Part shown: in pieces, positions 55,367 through 64,000 of the stretch
How positions within the stretch are numbered: position 1 is the stretch's first letter
Layout of the letters: each line of letters starts with the position of its first letter
Assembly (NCBI RefSeq): GCF_001037495.1
Contig: NZ_KQ089822.1
Location: 1,364,001 to 1,428,000, forward strand
Reading direction: 5' to 3'
DNA from: Citrobacter sp. MGH106
GTDB taxonomy: Bacteria; Pseudomonadota; Gammaproteobacteria; Enterobacterales; Enterobacteriaceae
DNA length: 64,000 bases
Made by a program: the position numbers and the translations under genes
Notes under the pieces: generated by a model
What the model was told of the DNA's origin: nothing
Database searches by the model: none
Seen by the model: only the letters and a program-made list of their open reading frames with translations

Positions 55367-58300
55367 AGATCTGCTACCGGTTTGCTGTTTTTACGCGAAA
55401 AACGCAGACGCAGACGGTCGAAAAAGAGATATACCACTGGAGTGGTGTACAGCGTCAGAAGCTGACTGACTACCAGGCCGCCGACAATGGTTATCCCGAG
55501 AGGTTGGCGCAGTTCCGAGCCGTCGCCTGCGGATAACACCAAAGGTAGTGCGCCAAACAGCGCCGCCAGCGTGGTCATCATTATTGGGCGAAAGCGCAGC
55601 AGACATGCCTGGAAAATCGCTTCTTCCGGCGTCAACTTACCGTTTCTCTGCGCTTCCAGCGCAAAATCGACCATCATGATGGCGTTTTTCTTCACAATGC
55701 CAATTAATAGCATGATCCCTATTAGCGCGATTAGGCTGAATGGGGCATTGAACAACTCCAGCGCCAGCAATGCACCAACGCCAGCAGAGGGAAGCGTTGA
55801 GAGGATCGTCAGCGGATGAACGTAGCTCTCATACAGCATGCCCAGTACGATATAAACCGTCGCTATTGCCGCAATAATCAGGATCACCTGCGAGTTCATC
55901 GTGTCCTGAAAAACCTGCGCTGTGCCAGCAAAACTACCGCGCACCGTGGAAGGTACACCAAGCTGCGTCATCGTTCTGTTGATAGCCTCTGTCGCTTCAG
56001 AAAGTGAAGCCCCAGTTGGCAGGTTAAAGGAAATTGTTGAGGCAGCAGAGAGTCCCTGATGATTTACGGACAGCGGGGCGTTCGCTGGTTGCCATTTGGC
56101 AAAGTACGACAACGGTATAGCCTTCCCGTCGTTATTGATGACGAACATTTTATCCAGCGCACTGATGTCCTGGGTGTAGCGTGGATCGACTTCCATCACC
56201 ACTTTGTACTGGTTCATCGGTTGATAGATAGTCGATATTTGTCGCTGGCCAAAGGCGTTATTTAGCAGACTATTGGCGGCTTCAACGTCGATCCCCAGAC
56301 GAGACATGGTGTCACGATCGTAGGTCAGGTTCATCTCCGCGCCGTTGTCCTGCTGATCGGAGTTGACGTCAGCCAACTGGGGCAGGGCAGCTAACGCTTT
56401 ACGGATTTTGGGCTCCCATTCACGTAGTGCCGCAAGGTCATCGGATAACAACGTGTACTGATAGCTGGCGTTGGCTTGTCTTCCACCGACGCGAATATCC
56501 TGCACCGCCATCAGAAACAGGTTCGCACCAGGCTCTTTGGCTAACTTCACACGCAGGCGGTCGATTACCTGCTGAGCGGTTTCATGACGCTCGCCACGAG
56601 GCTTCAGCGTAATAAACATCATGCCACTGTTGACACGAGAACCGCCGGTGAAACCGGTCACGTTATCTACCGCCGGGTCGTCGCGGATGATCTTCATAAA
56701 ATCCTGAAGCTTGCCGCGCATGGCCTGAAACGAAATGCTTTGGTCGGCCTGGATCCCACCCATCAATACGCCAGTATCCTGCTCCGGGAAGAAGGTTTTG
56801 GGGATGGAAATATAGAGCCAGACGTTCAGTGCGATCGTGCCGAGTAAAACAACGCCTACCAGCCGCGTGTGGCGTAATACCCATTTCAGTGAAGTGCCAT
56901 AACTCTGTTGTAAAGCGACCAGCAGACGACCAAAGCCCCGTTTACGGGACTGTTGGCGAGGAGGCGTGGACTTAAGCATCCAGCCGCACATCATAGGTGT
57001 GAGCGTCAACGAAACCAGAAGTGAGATACCGATTGCTACCGACAGGGTGACGGCAAATTCACGTAATAATCGTCCCGGCAGCCCTCCCATTAACAGTAAC
57101 GGCAGGAATACCGCTACCAGCGACAGGCTCATAGACAGTACCGTAAACCCCACTTCGCGGGTGCCCTGTAATGCCGCCTGTAATGGCTTCATCCCCGCTT
57201 CCAGGTGACGGGCAATGTTCTCCAGCACGACGATGGCATCGTCGACCACAAAACCTGTGGCGATGGTCAGTGCCATTAACGACAGGTTGTTGAGGCTGAA
57301 TCCACAAAGATACATGGCGGCAAAGGTGCCAATCAGCGAAACCGGAACCGCAACGGCGGGAATCAGCGTCGCGCGTCCGGAGCGCAGGAAGACAAATACG
57401 ACCAGGATCACCAGCGCGACTGAGATAATCAGCGTCTGTTCCACTTCCTCCAGCGAAGCGCGAATGGTCGGAGAGCGGTCCTGGGCAATTTGTAGATCGA
57501 TGGTGGCCGGGATCAGGGTTTGCAACTCCGGCAGTTTGGCCCGGATGCTGTCGACCGTCTGGATGATATTGGCTTCCGGCAGTTTGCGAATGATCAGCAA
57601 AATAGCCGGTTTGGCGTTGGTCATACCGGCATTACGAACATCCTGTACCGAGTCACTGACCGACGCAACATCACCCAGCCGCACGGCCGCACCGTTATTG
57701 TAGTGGATGATCAGCGGTTGATATTCCGCTGCGGTTTTTAGTTCGTCGTTGGTTTGTACCTGCCAGCGCCGTGTTTCACTCTCTATGGCCCCCTGAGGTT
57801 TGCGCACGTTGGCATTACTGATGGCACTGCGCACATCGTCAAGCGAGACCCCCTGGTTAAATAAGGCTTGCGGATTCAGCCCCACGCGCACGGCGGGCAG
57901 GGAACTGCCACCGACGTCAACGTCACCGACACCGTCGATTTGCGCAATAGTCTGCGCCAGTTGAGTCGATGCGAAATCATACAACTCACCCTGCGAGTAG
58001 GTATCCGAGGTCAGCGTCAGGATCATGACTGGTGCATCGGATGGGTTGGCTTTTCGGTAAGTAGGGCGGTTGGGCATCCCGCTCGGTAACAGGCTCTGCG
58101 CAGCGTTAATGGCGGCCTGAACGTCCCGCGCCGCACCGTTAATATCACGGTCGAAATTAAATTCAAGAATAATGCGCGTGCTACCAAGTGAACTGCTTGA
58201 GGTCATTTCGTTCACGCCCGCGATGCGCCCCAGTGAGCGCTCCAGCGGCGTTGCTACCGAGGAGGCCATCGTTTCTGGCGACGCGCCGGGCAACGATGCG

Positions 58301-58443
58301 CTAACCATGATGACCGGAAAATCCACCTGCGGCAGCGGGGCGACCGGTAACAGGCGAAAGCCCAGTATGCCGCACAGGGTAATAGCGACGGAGATGAGAA
58401 TGGTCGCGACAGGACGATGAATGAAAAGAGCGAAAAATTTCAT
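55363..58443 (-). CDS. mdtC: RND multidrug efflux transporter MdtC
   Basis: A 1026-residue RND pump, near the E. coli length. It has twelve spans and two large periplasmic loops. The proton-relay segment [13 protein letters not shown] lies in span 4. It works as a MdtB2-MdtC1 heterotrimer with MdtA and TolC to expel bile salts and novobiocin. It starts directly after the mdtB stop codon. Confidence 0.97.
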   Translation of the reverse strand: MKFFALFIHRPVATILISVAITLCGILGFRLLPVAPLPQVDFPVIMVSASLPGASPETMASSVATPLERSLGRIAGVNEMTSSSSLGSTRIILEFNFDRDINGAARDVQAAINAAQSLLPSGMPNRPTYRKANPSDAPVMILTLTSDTYSQGELYDFASTQLAQTIAQIDGVGDVDVGGSSLPAVRVGLNPQALFNQGVSLDDVRSAISNANVRKPQGAIESETRRWQVQTNDELKTAAEYQPLIIHYNNGAAVRLGDVASVSDSVQDVRNAGMTNAKPAILLIIRKLPEANIIQTVDSIRAKLPELQTLIPATIDLQIAQDRSPTIRASLEEVEQTLIISVALVILVVFVFLRSGRATLIPAVAVPVSLIGTFAAMYLCGFSLNNLSLMALTIATGFVVDDAIVVLENIARHLEAGMKPLQAALQGTREVGFTVLSMSLSLVAVFLPLLLMGGLPGRLLREFAVTLSVAIGISLLVSLTLTPMMCGWMLKSTPPRQQSRKRGFGRLLVALQQSYGTSLKWVLRHTRLVGVVLLGTIALNVWLYISIPKTFFPEQDTGVLMGGIQADQSISFQAMRGKLQDFMKIIRDDPAVDNVTGFTGGSRVNSGMMFITLKPRGERHETAQQVIDRLRVKLAKEPGANLFLMAVQDIRVGGRQANASYQYTLLSDDLAALREWEPKIRKALAALPQLADVNSDQQDNGAEMNLTYDRDTMSRLGIDVEAANSLLNNAFGQRQISTIYQPMNQYKVVMEVDPRYTQDISALDKMFVINNDGKAIPLSYFAKWQPANAPLSVNHQGLSAASTISFNLPTGASLSEATEAINRTMTQLGVPSTVRGSFAGTAQVFQDTMNSQVILIIAAIATVYIVLGMLYESYVHPLTILSTLPSAGVGALLALELFNAPFSLIALIGIMLLIGIVKKNAIMMVDFALEAQRNGKLTPEEAIFQACLLRFRPIMMTTLAALFGALPLVLSAGDGSELRQPLGITIVGGLVVSQLLTLYTTPVVYLFFDRLRLRFSRKNSKPVADL

Positions 58444-61400
58444 TTACGCTTCCTCTTCCTGGCGCGGGAAGCGGTTTTTCACATACAGCGACAGACGGTC
58501 AAACAGCAGATAAATCACCGGGGTGGTAAACAGCGTTAACACCTGACTGACCAGCAAACCGCCGACCATACCAATACCTAATGGACGGCGCAATTCAGCA
58601 CCCACGCCAGTACTTAACATGAGTGGTAAAGCTCCCAACAGCGCCGCCAGGGTGGTCATCAGGATCGGCCGAAAACGCAGCAGGCAAGCCTGAAAAATGG
58701 CGTCGCGCGGCGCCATTCCCTGTTCGCGTTCGGCGGCGAGGGCAAAGTCGATCATCATGATGGCGTTTTTCTTAACAATACCGATCAGCAAAATGATGCC
58801 GATAATCGCGATGACGTCCAGCTCACTACCGGCAATCATTAACGCCAGTAGCGCCCCGACGCCCGCAGTAGGCAGCGTGGAGAGAATGGTAATCGGGTGA
58901 ATAAAGCTCTCATACAGGATGCCAAGCACGATATACATGGCGACAACTGCCGCCACAATCAGCCAGATGGTATTGCCGAGCGCGGCTTGGAATGCCAGCG
59001 TGCTACCCTGGAATTGAGTAGTAATATTCGACGGCAGGTTGAGCGTTTTTTCAGCCTGCAAAATCGCCTGTACCGCATCACCCAGCGACTGATTGTCCGG
59101 TACGTTAAACGAGATGGTCGTAACCGGGAACTGATCGAGGTGGTTAATCGACAGTGGGGCAAAACGTTGTTCAACGCTGGCGATCGTGCTCAGAGGCACA
59201 ATTCCGCCATCGCTGCTGGTCAGGCGAATGGAGTCCAGCGCGGAAAGCCCGGGCGTATTTTCGGTGTCGTGTTCTAACACTACACGATACTGGTTTGCCT
59301 GGGTGTAAATAGTCGAAATCAACCGTTGTCCGAAGGCGTTGTACAGAGCGTTATCGACATCCGCCATACTGATGCCTAAACGGCTGGCACTGTCGCGATT
59401 GACGTTAACCCATGCTACCAGTCCTTTATCCTGCCAGTCGCTGCTGACATCTGAGAGCTGCGGTAACTGCTGCAGTTTTTCCAACAGCTGTGGTACCCAG
59501 GTGCTGAGCGCGTCGAGAGAGGTGGCTTGCAATGTAAACTGGTATTGTGTCCGGCTTACCTGCGTGTCGATGGTCAGATCCTGAGTTGGCTGCAGGTAGA
59601 GATCTACGCCAGGAACTTTATCAACGGCATCCTGCAGGCGGGCGATAACCTTCTGTACGCGATCATCTCGATCATCCAGTGGCTTAAGGTTAATTTGCAG
59701 GCGCGCGCTGTTGAGTGCCGGATTAGTACCGTCAACACCGACGAACGCGGTCAGGCTTTCAACCGCCGGGTCTTTGAGGATCACGTCAGTCACCAGGCGC
59801 TGGCGCTGGGCCATACTGGCAAATGAACTGGACTGTGGAGCCTGCAGCGTGCCCTGAATAATGCCGTTATCCTGCACCGGGAAGAATCCTTTCGGAATAA
59901 AGACCCACAGCATGACGCTAAGGACGAGTGTGCCGAGCGCCACGCTGAGTGTCAGCCATGGGTGGTTCAGCACTTTAGCCAGCCAGTGACCGTACCCGGC
60001 AATGACCCGATCAAACATTCTTTCAGAAGCGCGAGAGAAGCGGTTTTGTTTGCGCAATGACTCCTGACTGAGCATACGTGCGCACATCATCGGCGTGAGG
60101 GTCAGTGACACGACGGCGGAAATCAGAATGGCTACTGCCAGCGTAACGGCAAATTCGCGGAACAAACGCCCGACAATATCTCCCATAAATAACAGCGGGA
60201 TTAGCACGGCGATCAGTGAGAAGGTCAGAGAGATGATAGTAAAGCCGATTTCGCCTGCCCCTTTCAGGGCCGCACTCAACGGTTTTTCCCCCTTCTCGAT
60301 ATAGCGTGAAATATTCTCGATAACCACAATGGCGTCATCTACCACAAAGCCTGTGGCGATGGTCAGCGCCATTAGTGTCAGGTTATTGATGGAGAAATCG
60401 AGAAAGACCATCACCGCGAAGGTGCCAATCAGCGACAGCGGAACGGCGACTGCGGGAATAATGGTGGCGGGGATATTACGCAGGAACAGATAAATAATCA
60501 TCACCACCAGCGCGATTGCCAGCATCAGTTCAAACTGGGTGTCGGAAACCGACGCGCGAATATTGGTCGTGCGATCCGAGAGCACGGTGACATTGACTGA
60601 CTTCGGCAGGCTTTCCGTTAACTGTGGAAGCATCTGGCGAATGCTGTCTGCTGTGGAGATAATGTTCGCACCAGGCTGGCGCTGAACATTCATCACAATG
60701 GCTTGTTGCTTATTGGCCCAGGCGCCAAGCCAGCTGTTTTCTGCTCCTTGCTCGACGGTGGCGACATCGCCGAGGCGCACTGGTGCGCCATTTTTATATG
60801 CAATGATTAACTGACGATATTCATCGGCAGACTGCATCTGGTCGTTGGCAGAAAGAGTAACGGCGCGTGTTGGGCCATCAAGACTCCCTTTTGCTGAATT
60901 GACGTTTGCACTGGTGATGGCGGTACGGATGGTTTCGCTGGTCAGCCCGAGAGCGGCAATGGCTTGTGCATTAAGCTTGACGCGTACTGCCGGACGTTGC
61001 CCACCTGAAAGTGTCACCAGACCAACACCGGAGACCTGGGAAATTTTCTGCGCCACGCGCGTTTCCACCATATCTTCCACCTGCGTCATTGGCATGGCGG
61101 TAGAGGTGACGGCCAGCGTCATGATCGGCGGGTCTGCCGGATTTACTTTGCTGTAGACCGGTGGGTTCGGCAGATCGCCCGGCAATAGATTGGTGGCGGC
61201 GTTAATCGCGGCCTGGACCTCCTGTTCGGCTACGTCCAGCGGCAGGGTTAGCTGAAACTGCAATGTGACAACGGATGCGCCGCCGGAACTTTGCGAGGAC
61301 ATTTGTTTCAGGCCGGACATCTGTCCAAACTGGCGCTCCAGCGGGGCGGTGACGGCGGAAGTCATAACATCCGGGCTGGCGCCTGGGTAGAGCGTCACAA

Positions 61401-61566
61401 CCTGAATAGTGGGGTAATCCACTTCAGGCAAAGCAGCAATGGGCAGGAAGCGATAGCCAATAATCCCGGCGAGTAAAATTGCCACCATCAACAGCGTGGT
61501 CGCGACGGGACGTAAAATAAACAGGCGCGATGGGCCGCCTGTATTGCCTGGGGGTAACACCTGCAT
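58444..61566 (-). CDS. mdtB: RND multidrug efflux transporter MdtB
   Basis: A 1040-residue RND subunit, E. coli length. [15 protein letters not shown] carries the relay aspartates. MdtB is thought to drive proton translocation and MdtC to bind drug. Overlaps the mdtA stop codon by one base. Confidence 0.97.
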   Translation of the reverse strand: MQVLPPGNTGGPSRLFILRPVATTLLMVAILLAGIIGYRFLPIAALPEVDYPTIQVVTLYPGASPDVMTSAVTAPLERQFGQMSGLKQMSSQSSGGASVVTLQFQLTLPLDVAEQEVQAAINAATNLLPGDLPNPPVYSKVNPADPPIMTLAVTSTAMPMTQVEDMVETRVAQKISQVSGVGLVTLSGGQRPAVRVKLNAQAIAALGLTSETIRTAITSANVNSAKGSLDGPTRAVTLSANDQMQSADEYRQLIIAYKNGAPVRLGDVATVEQGAENSWLGAWANKQQAIVMNVQRQPGANIISTADSIRQMLPQLTESLPKSVNVTVLSDRTTNIRASVSDTQFELMLAIALVVMIIYLFLRNIPATIIPAVAVPLSLIGTFAVMVFLDFSINNLTLMALTIATGFVVDDAIVVIENISRYIEKGEKPLSAALKGAGEIGFTIISLTFSLIAVLIPLLFMGDIVGRLFREFAVTLAVAILISAVVSLTLTPMMCARMLSQESLRKQNRFSRASERMFDRVIAGYGHWLAKVLNHPWLTLSVALGTLVLSVMLWVFIPKGFFPVQDNGIIQGTLQAPQSSSFASMAQRQRLVTDVILKDPAVESLTAFVGVDGTNPALNSARLQINLKPLDDRDDRVQKVIARLQDAVDKVPGVDLYLQPTQDLTIDTQVSRTQYQFTLQATSLDALSTWVPQLLEKLQQLPQLSDVSSDWQDKGLVAWVNVNRDSASRLGISMADVDNALYNAFGQRLISTIYTQANQYRVVLEHDTENTPGLSALDSIRLTSSDGGIVPLSTIASVEQRFAPLSINHLDQFPVTTISFNVPDNQSLGDAVQAILQAEKTLNLPSNITTQFQGSTLAFQAALGNTIWLIVAAVVAMYIVLGILYESFIHPITILSTLPTAGVGALLALMIAGSELDVIAIIGIILLIGIVKKNAIMMIDFALAAEREQGMAPRDAIFQACLLRFRPILMTTLAALLGALPLMLSTGVGAELRRPLGIGMVGGLLVSQVLTLFTTPVIYLLFDRLSLYVKNRFPRQEEEA

Positions 61567-62813
61567 CAGGAGCGTGCTCCTTTTTTGCTGTACCCGCTAG
61601 CGGTGGCTTTCTCTTCTGTGGCTGAGGAGGTGTGTGCCTCCACGACTTCGACTTTAGCCCCTTCCGTCAGGCGGTCGATACCATCGGTGACGACGCGATC
61701 ACCCACTGACAACCCTGCAGTGATCACGACTTTTTGGCTATCCTGAATACCCGGTTTGACAAGATGCTTGCTGACCTTGTTTTCTGTGTTCAGTACCCAG
61801 ACAAAGTGACCCTCGTTGCCCATCTGTAATGCGGAGGTTGGGATCACGACAGCATTTTGTTCGGTGTCGACCAGCATGCGGGCGTTAACAAACTGATTCG
61901 GGAACAGTGCGTCGTCCTGATTATTAAAACGGGCCTTAGCTTTGATGGTACCGGTGGTGACGTCAATCTGATTATCCAGACTCAGCAGTACGCCTTCGCT
62001 CAGTTTCTGCGAATTGGTGCGATCCCAGGCCTCGACTTTCAGCAGAGCACCCGTTTTTTGCGCCCGTAACACGGTGGCAATATCGTTTTCAGGCAAGGTG
62101 AAGATCAGATCGATCGGATGGGTTTGGGTAATAACGACAATCCCTGTGGTGTCACTGCTGGAAATCTGGTTGCCGACATCGACCTGCTTCAGTCCCACGC
62201 GGCCATCCACAGGTGCCGTGACCCGGCTCCAGTCGAGCTGTAATTGTGCGCTGGCGACGCTGGCCTCATCAGCTTTGATCGTCCCCTGAGTTTCATTGAC
62301 CAGAGCCTGCTGAGCATCCAGCTCCTGTCGGGAAACAAGATTGGTTTTGACCAGTTGCTGATAACGGGCAAGGTCGTGACGGGCATTTGCCAGCGTGGCT
62401 TTATCCTTCGCTAACTGTCCCTGCGCCTGAGCTAAAGCAACTTTAAACTGGCTGGGATCGATCTCTGCAAGCAGGTCGCCGGCTTTAACCTGTTGTCCTT
62501 CCTGGAAGTGTAGCGCGATGAGTTGACCGTCCACGCGGCTACGTACCGTCGCAGTGTTAGCCGCAGTAATTGTTCCCAACCCTGTCAGATAACGCGGGAC
62601 GGTTTGTTCGGTGGCGGTTGCTGCCTGAACGGGAGCCAATGAACCGGAACGCATTCCCCGACGACCAGGGCCAGAGGTGTGCTGCGCTTGCCCGGTAGCA
62701 CCAGGCGCGCTTCCCTGGCGATCGCTATGGTTTTGCCAGAACCAGAATGCGCTGATGGCGGCCACGACGATCACGATTGCTATCACCCAGCGGGTTTTGT
62801 TACTGCCTTTCAT
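61566..62813 (-). CDS. mdtA: Membrane-fusion protein MdtA
   Basis: A 415-residue periplasmic adaptor with an N-terminal span ([18 protein letters not shown]), then lipoyl halves around a hairpin ([15 protein letters not shown] region) and a beta-barrel. Starts at 62813, the conserved MKGSNKTRW; the frame is open 47 codons further. First gene of mdtABCD-baeSR; a BaeR box lies 54 bp upstream. Confidence 0.97.
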   Translation of the reverse strand: MKGSNKTRWVIAIVIVVAAISAFWFWQNHSDRQGSAPGATGQAQHTSGPGRRGMRSGSLAPVQAATATEQTVPRYLTGLGTITAANTATVRSRVDGQLIALHFQEGQQVKAGDLLAEIDPSQFKVALAQAQGQLAKDKATLANARHDLARYQQLVKTNLVSRQELDAQQALVNETQGTIKADEASVASAQLQLDWSRVTAPVDGRVGLKQVDVGNQISSSDTTGIVVITQTHPIDLIFTLPENDIATVLRAQKTGALLKVEAWDRTNSQKLSEGVLLSLDNQIDVTTGTIKAKARFNNQDDALFPNQFVNARMLVDTEQNAVVIPTSALQMGNEGHFVWVLNTENKVSKHLVKPGIQDSQKVVITAGLSVGDRVVTDGIDRLTEGAKVEVVEAHTSSATEEKATASGYSKKGARS

Positions 62814-62866
62814 TGTTATAAGTTTCTCATCCTGAAACGTTTCGCGGAATGATACTAGTTTAGCCA

Positions 62867-62884
62867 GCGAACAAGGGAGAAAAA
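62867..62884 (-). promoter_or_regulatory. BaeR box upstream of mdtA
   Basis: TTTTTCTCCCTTGTTCGC on the minus strand matches most positions of the BaeR site TTTTTCTCCATNATTGGC, at the place expected for the mdtA promoter. Confidence 0.65.
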
Positions 62885-63047
62885 TGGAGGAATTATGAAA
62901 CACTGTAGGGATTCGTCTGAATGCTGACGCGGCTTGCGAGGCATTACGCAACAATCAGCGGTGAAAATAGCGATTACGTCATTGTGCGTTAGAGTGCTGG
63001 CACGGCAAAAAGGAGGAAAGCCAAAGATTTCAGCGGGACGCTGGAAC

Positions 63048-63195
63048 GGGAAAGCCCCTCCCGAGGAAGGGGCCAAAATAAGGAAAGGGTTATGATGAAG
63101 CACGTCATCATACTGGTGATACTCTTAGTGATTAGCTTACCGGCTTACTAAGACACCAGGTGGAAGGGAAACCTTCCCTAACCCTCACTCCTGAA
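63048..63195 (-). ncRNA. Sib-type antisense RNA to ibs
   Basis: The minus strand opposite the ibs toxin gene ends in a GCCCCTTCC/GGGAGGGGC hairpin followed by TTT (63050-63075), a terminator placed as in E. coli Sib RNAs of about 140 nt. The 5' end is approximate. Sib represses Ibs toxin synthesis by pairing along the whole toxin message. Confidence 0.6.
63092..63151 (+). CDS. ibs: Ibs toxic membrane peptide (type I toxin)
   Basis: A 19-codon frame with AAGGAAAGG before its first ATG. The peptide is M-M-K-H, a run of Val/Ile/Leu, then S-L-P-A-Y, the Ibs pattern. Ibs peptides insert in the inner membrane and depolarise it. E. coli K-12 has ibsA and ibsB in the same interval near mdtA; here I see one copy. 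Confidence 0.85.
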   Translation: MMKHVIILVILLVISLPAY

Positions 63196-63250
63196 AATAA
63201 GCCACAGTAGTGATGATGTCAATACGCGTGCTTTTCAGCCTGCGAGCCAC

Positions 63251-64000
63251 TTAGCGGAAAACCACTTCCGCCCAGCGAGCCAGTCCCGCGGTGACAGAGC
63301 CAAAATCATCACCACCGGCGATCGGGATCCCTGGAAGCTGTTCTGCAAGGGCTTTTTTAATCAACGGTGAACGGGCACTACCGCCGGTCAGATAAATGAC
63401 ATCCGGTTTTTCCTGTGCATTATCCAGGGCCAGTTGTACCTGTTCCAGAATACGCGCCAGGGGCTGATTCAGCGCCGTTTCCAGCCCCTGCTGGCTGATA
63501 GCCGTTGCCAGTGCATCGCTGATAAACGGGAGTGCTGTAGTGATGTTTGTCTGGCCCGACAGCGCAATCTTGCTCTCTTCTGCACAGCGCACCAGGCGAT
63601 AGCTCAGGCGCTCGCGCCAGACTTTAAGCAGCAGAGCCGCTTTGTCAGCTTCGCGAGCATCGCGGATCAGATCGTTTAACAACCGTCCGTTGGCGGTACT
63701 ATAGAAATCACTTTGTGCGGGAACATCGTTGATCGCGACTGCGTTCCACCACGGAAGAATGGGTAAAGCGATGCCCTTTTCTGTTTCTCCACCCATGCCG
63801 AGCAACGGCATCAGATGTTTAAATGCCAGCGCAATGTCCAGGTCGTTACCGCCTACGCGGCATCCGCTGTGCCCCAGCAAACTGTTTTCACGATCGGCTC
63901 GGTGGTGCCATTGTGGTCCCATCAGCAGTAACGAGCAGTCAGTGGTACCGCCGCCGATATCCACAACCAGTACGCGCTTTTCTTCTTGCAATGTAGCTTC
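63251..64000 (-). CDS. yegD: Hsp70-family chaperone-like protein YegD (C-terminal part, partial)
   Basis: The frame is open to the window edge, so the N-terminal portion (about 200 residues of 450) lies outside. Visible ATPase motifs: VLVVDIGGGTTDCSLLL (phosphate 2) and VIYLTGGSARSPLIKKAL (adenosine motif). YegD lacks the substrate-binding domain of DnaK. Client unknown. It neighbours mdtA and ibs/sib in E. coli too. Confidence 0.95.
   Translation of the reverse strand, partial: EATLQEEKRVLVVDIGGGTTDCSLLLMGPQWHHRADRENSLLGHSGCRVGGNDLDIALAFKHLMPLLGMGGETEKGIALPILPWWNAVAINDVPAQSDFYSTANGRLLNDLIRDAREADKAALLLKVWRERLSYRLVRCAEESKIALSGQTNITTALPFISDALATAISQQGLETALNQPLARILEQVQLALDNAQEKPDVIYLTGGSARSPLIKKALAEQLPGIPIAGGDDFGSVTAGLARWAEVVFR

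Overview
The window is enterobacterial chromosome. Almost every gene right of 14.3 kb has a clear E. coli K-12 counterpart of the same length (thiM, thiD, yegW, yegV, yegU, yegT, fbaB, yegS, artJMQIP, ybjP to clpA, trhP/yegQ, yegP, baeR, baeS, mdtDCBA, yegD). Sequence divergence and extra genes (a DoxX gene after poxB, a ClbS-like gene, a proline-rich membrane protein) point to a relative such as Citrobacter rather than E. coli itself; I cannot fix the species.

Layout. 1-2.9 kb: end of a transporter, an M20 amidohydrolase, a proline-rich tail-anchored protein and a GlgS-like small protein. 3.06-14.26 kb: an integrated element of about 11.2 kb with a tyrosine integrase at one end and a three-gene replication-like operon at the other. 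In between are uncharacterised cargo genes, a serine recombinase, three small exported proteins, a broken HEPN-like gene and a relic of a second integrase attachment array. 14.3-22.2 kb: thiamin salvage (thiM, thiD), the yegTUV/yegW nucleoside cluster, fbaB and yegS. 22.3-49.6 kb: the block that K-12 carries near 20 min (arginine uptake art, amiD, ltaE, poxB, hcp-hcr, lysO, aqpZ, ybjD, macAB, cspD, clpSA). 49.7-64 kb: CyaR sRNA, trhP, yegP, the BaeSR-MdtABCD envelope-stress efflux operon, an Ibs/Sib toxin-antitoxin pair and the C-terminal part of yegD.

The main discovery is the attachment site of the element. It has inserted inside the thiM TPP riboswitch. A 48-bp exact repeat of the aptamer's 3' half flanks it at 3056-3103 and 14208-14255. 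The left copy keeps the native promoter and 5' aptamer half but has lost the P1 closing strand and the thiM expression platform. The right copy, in front of thiM, has a 5' half and promoter-like region that are homologous to the native ones but diverged; its P3 helix has changed on both strands and still pairs. The element therefore appears to carry its own thiM-type promoter and half-riboswitch, so that integration rebuilds a complete riboswitch above thiM. Integrase arm-type sites with a 12-bp period mark both ends.

A second large-scale feature is that the art-clpA block (about 27 kb) sits between yegS and cyaR-yegQ. In K-12 these two loci are more than 1 Mb apart, so the block has been transposed with inversion in this lineage or in E. 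coli's.
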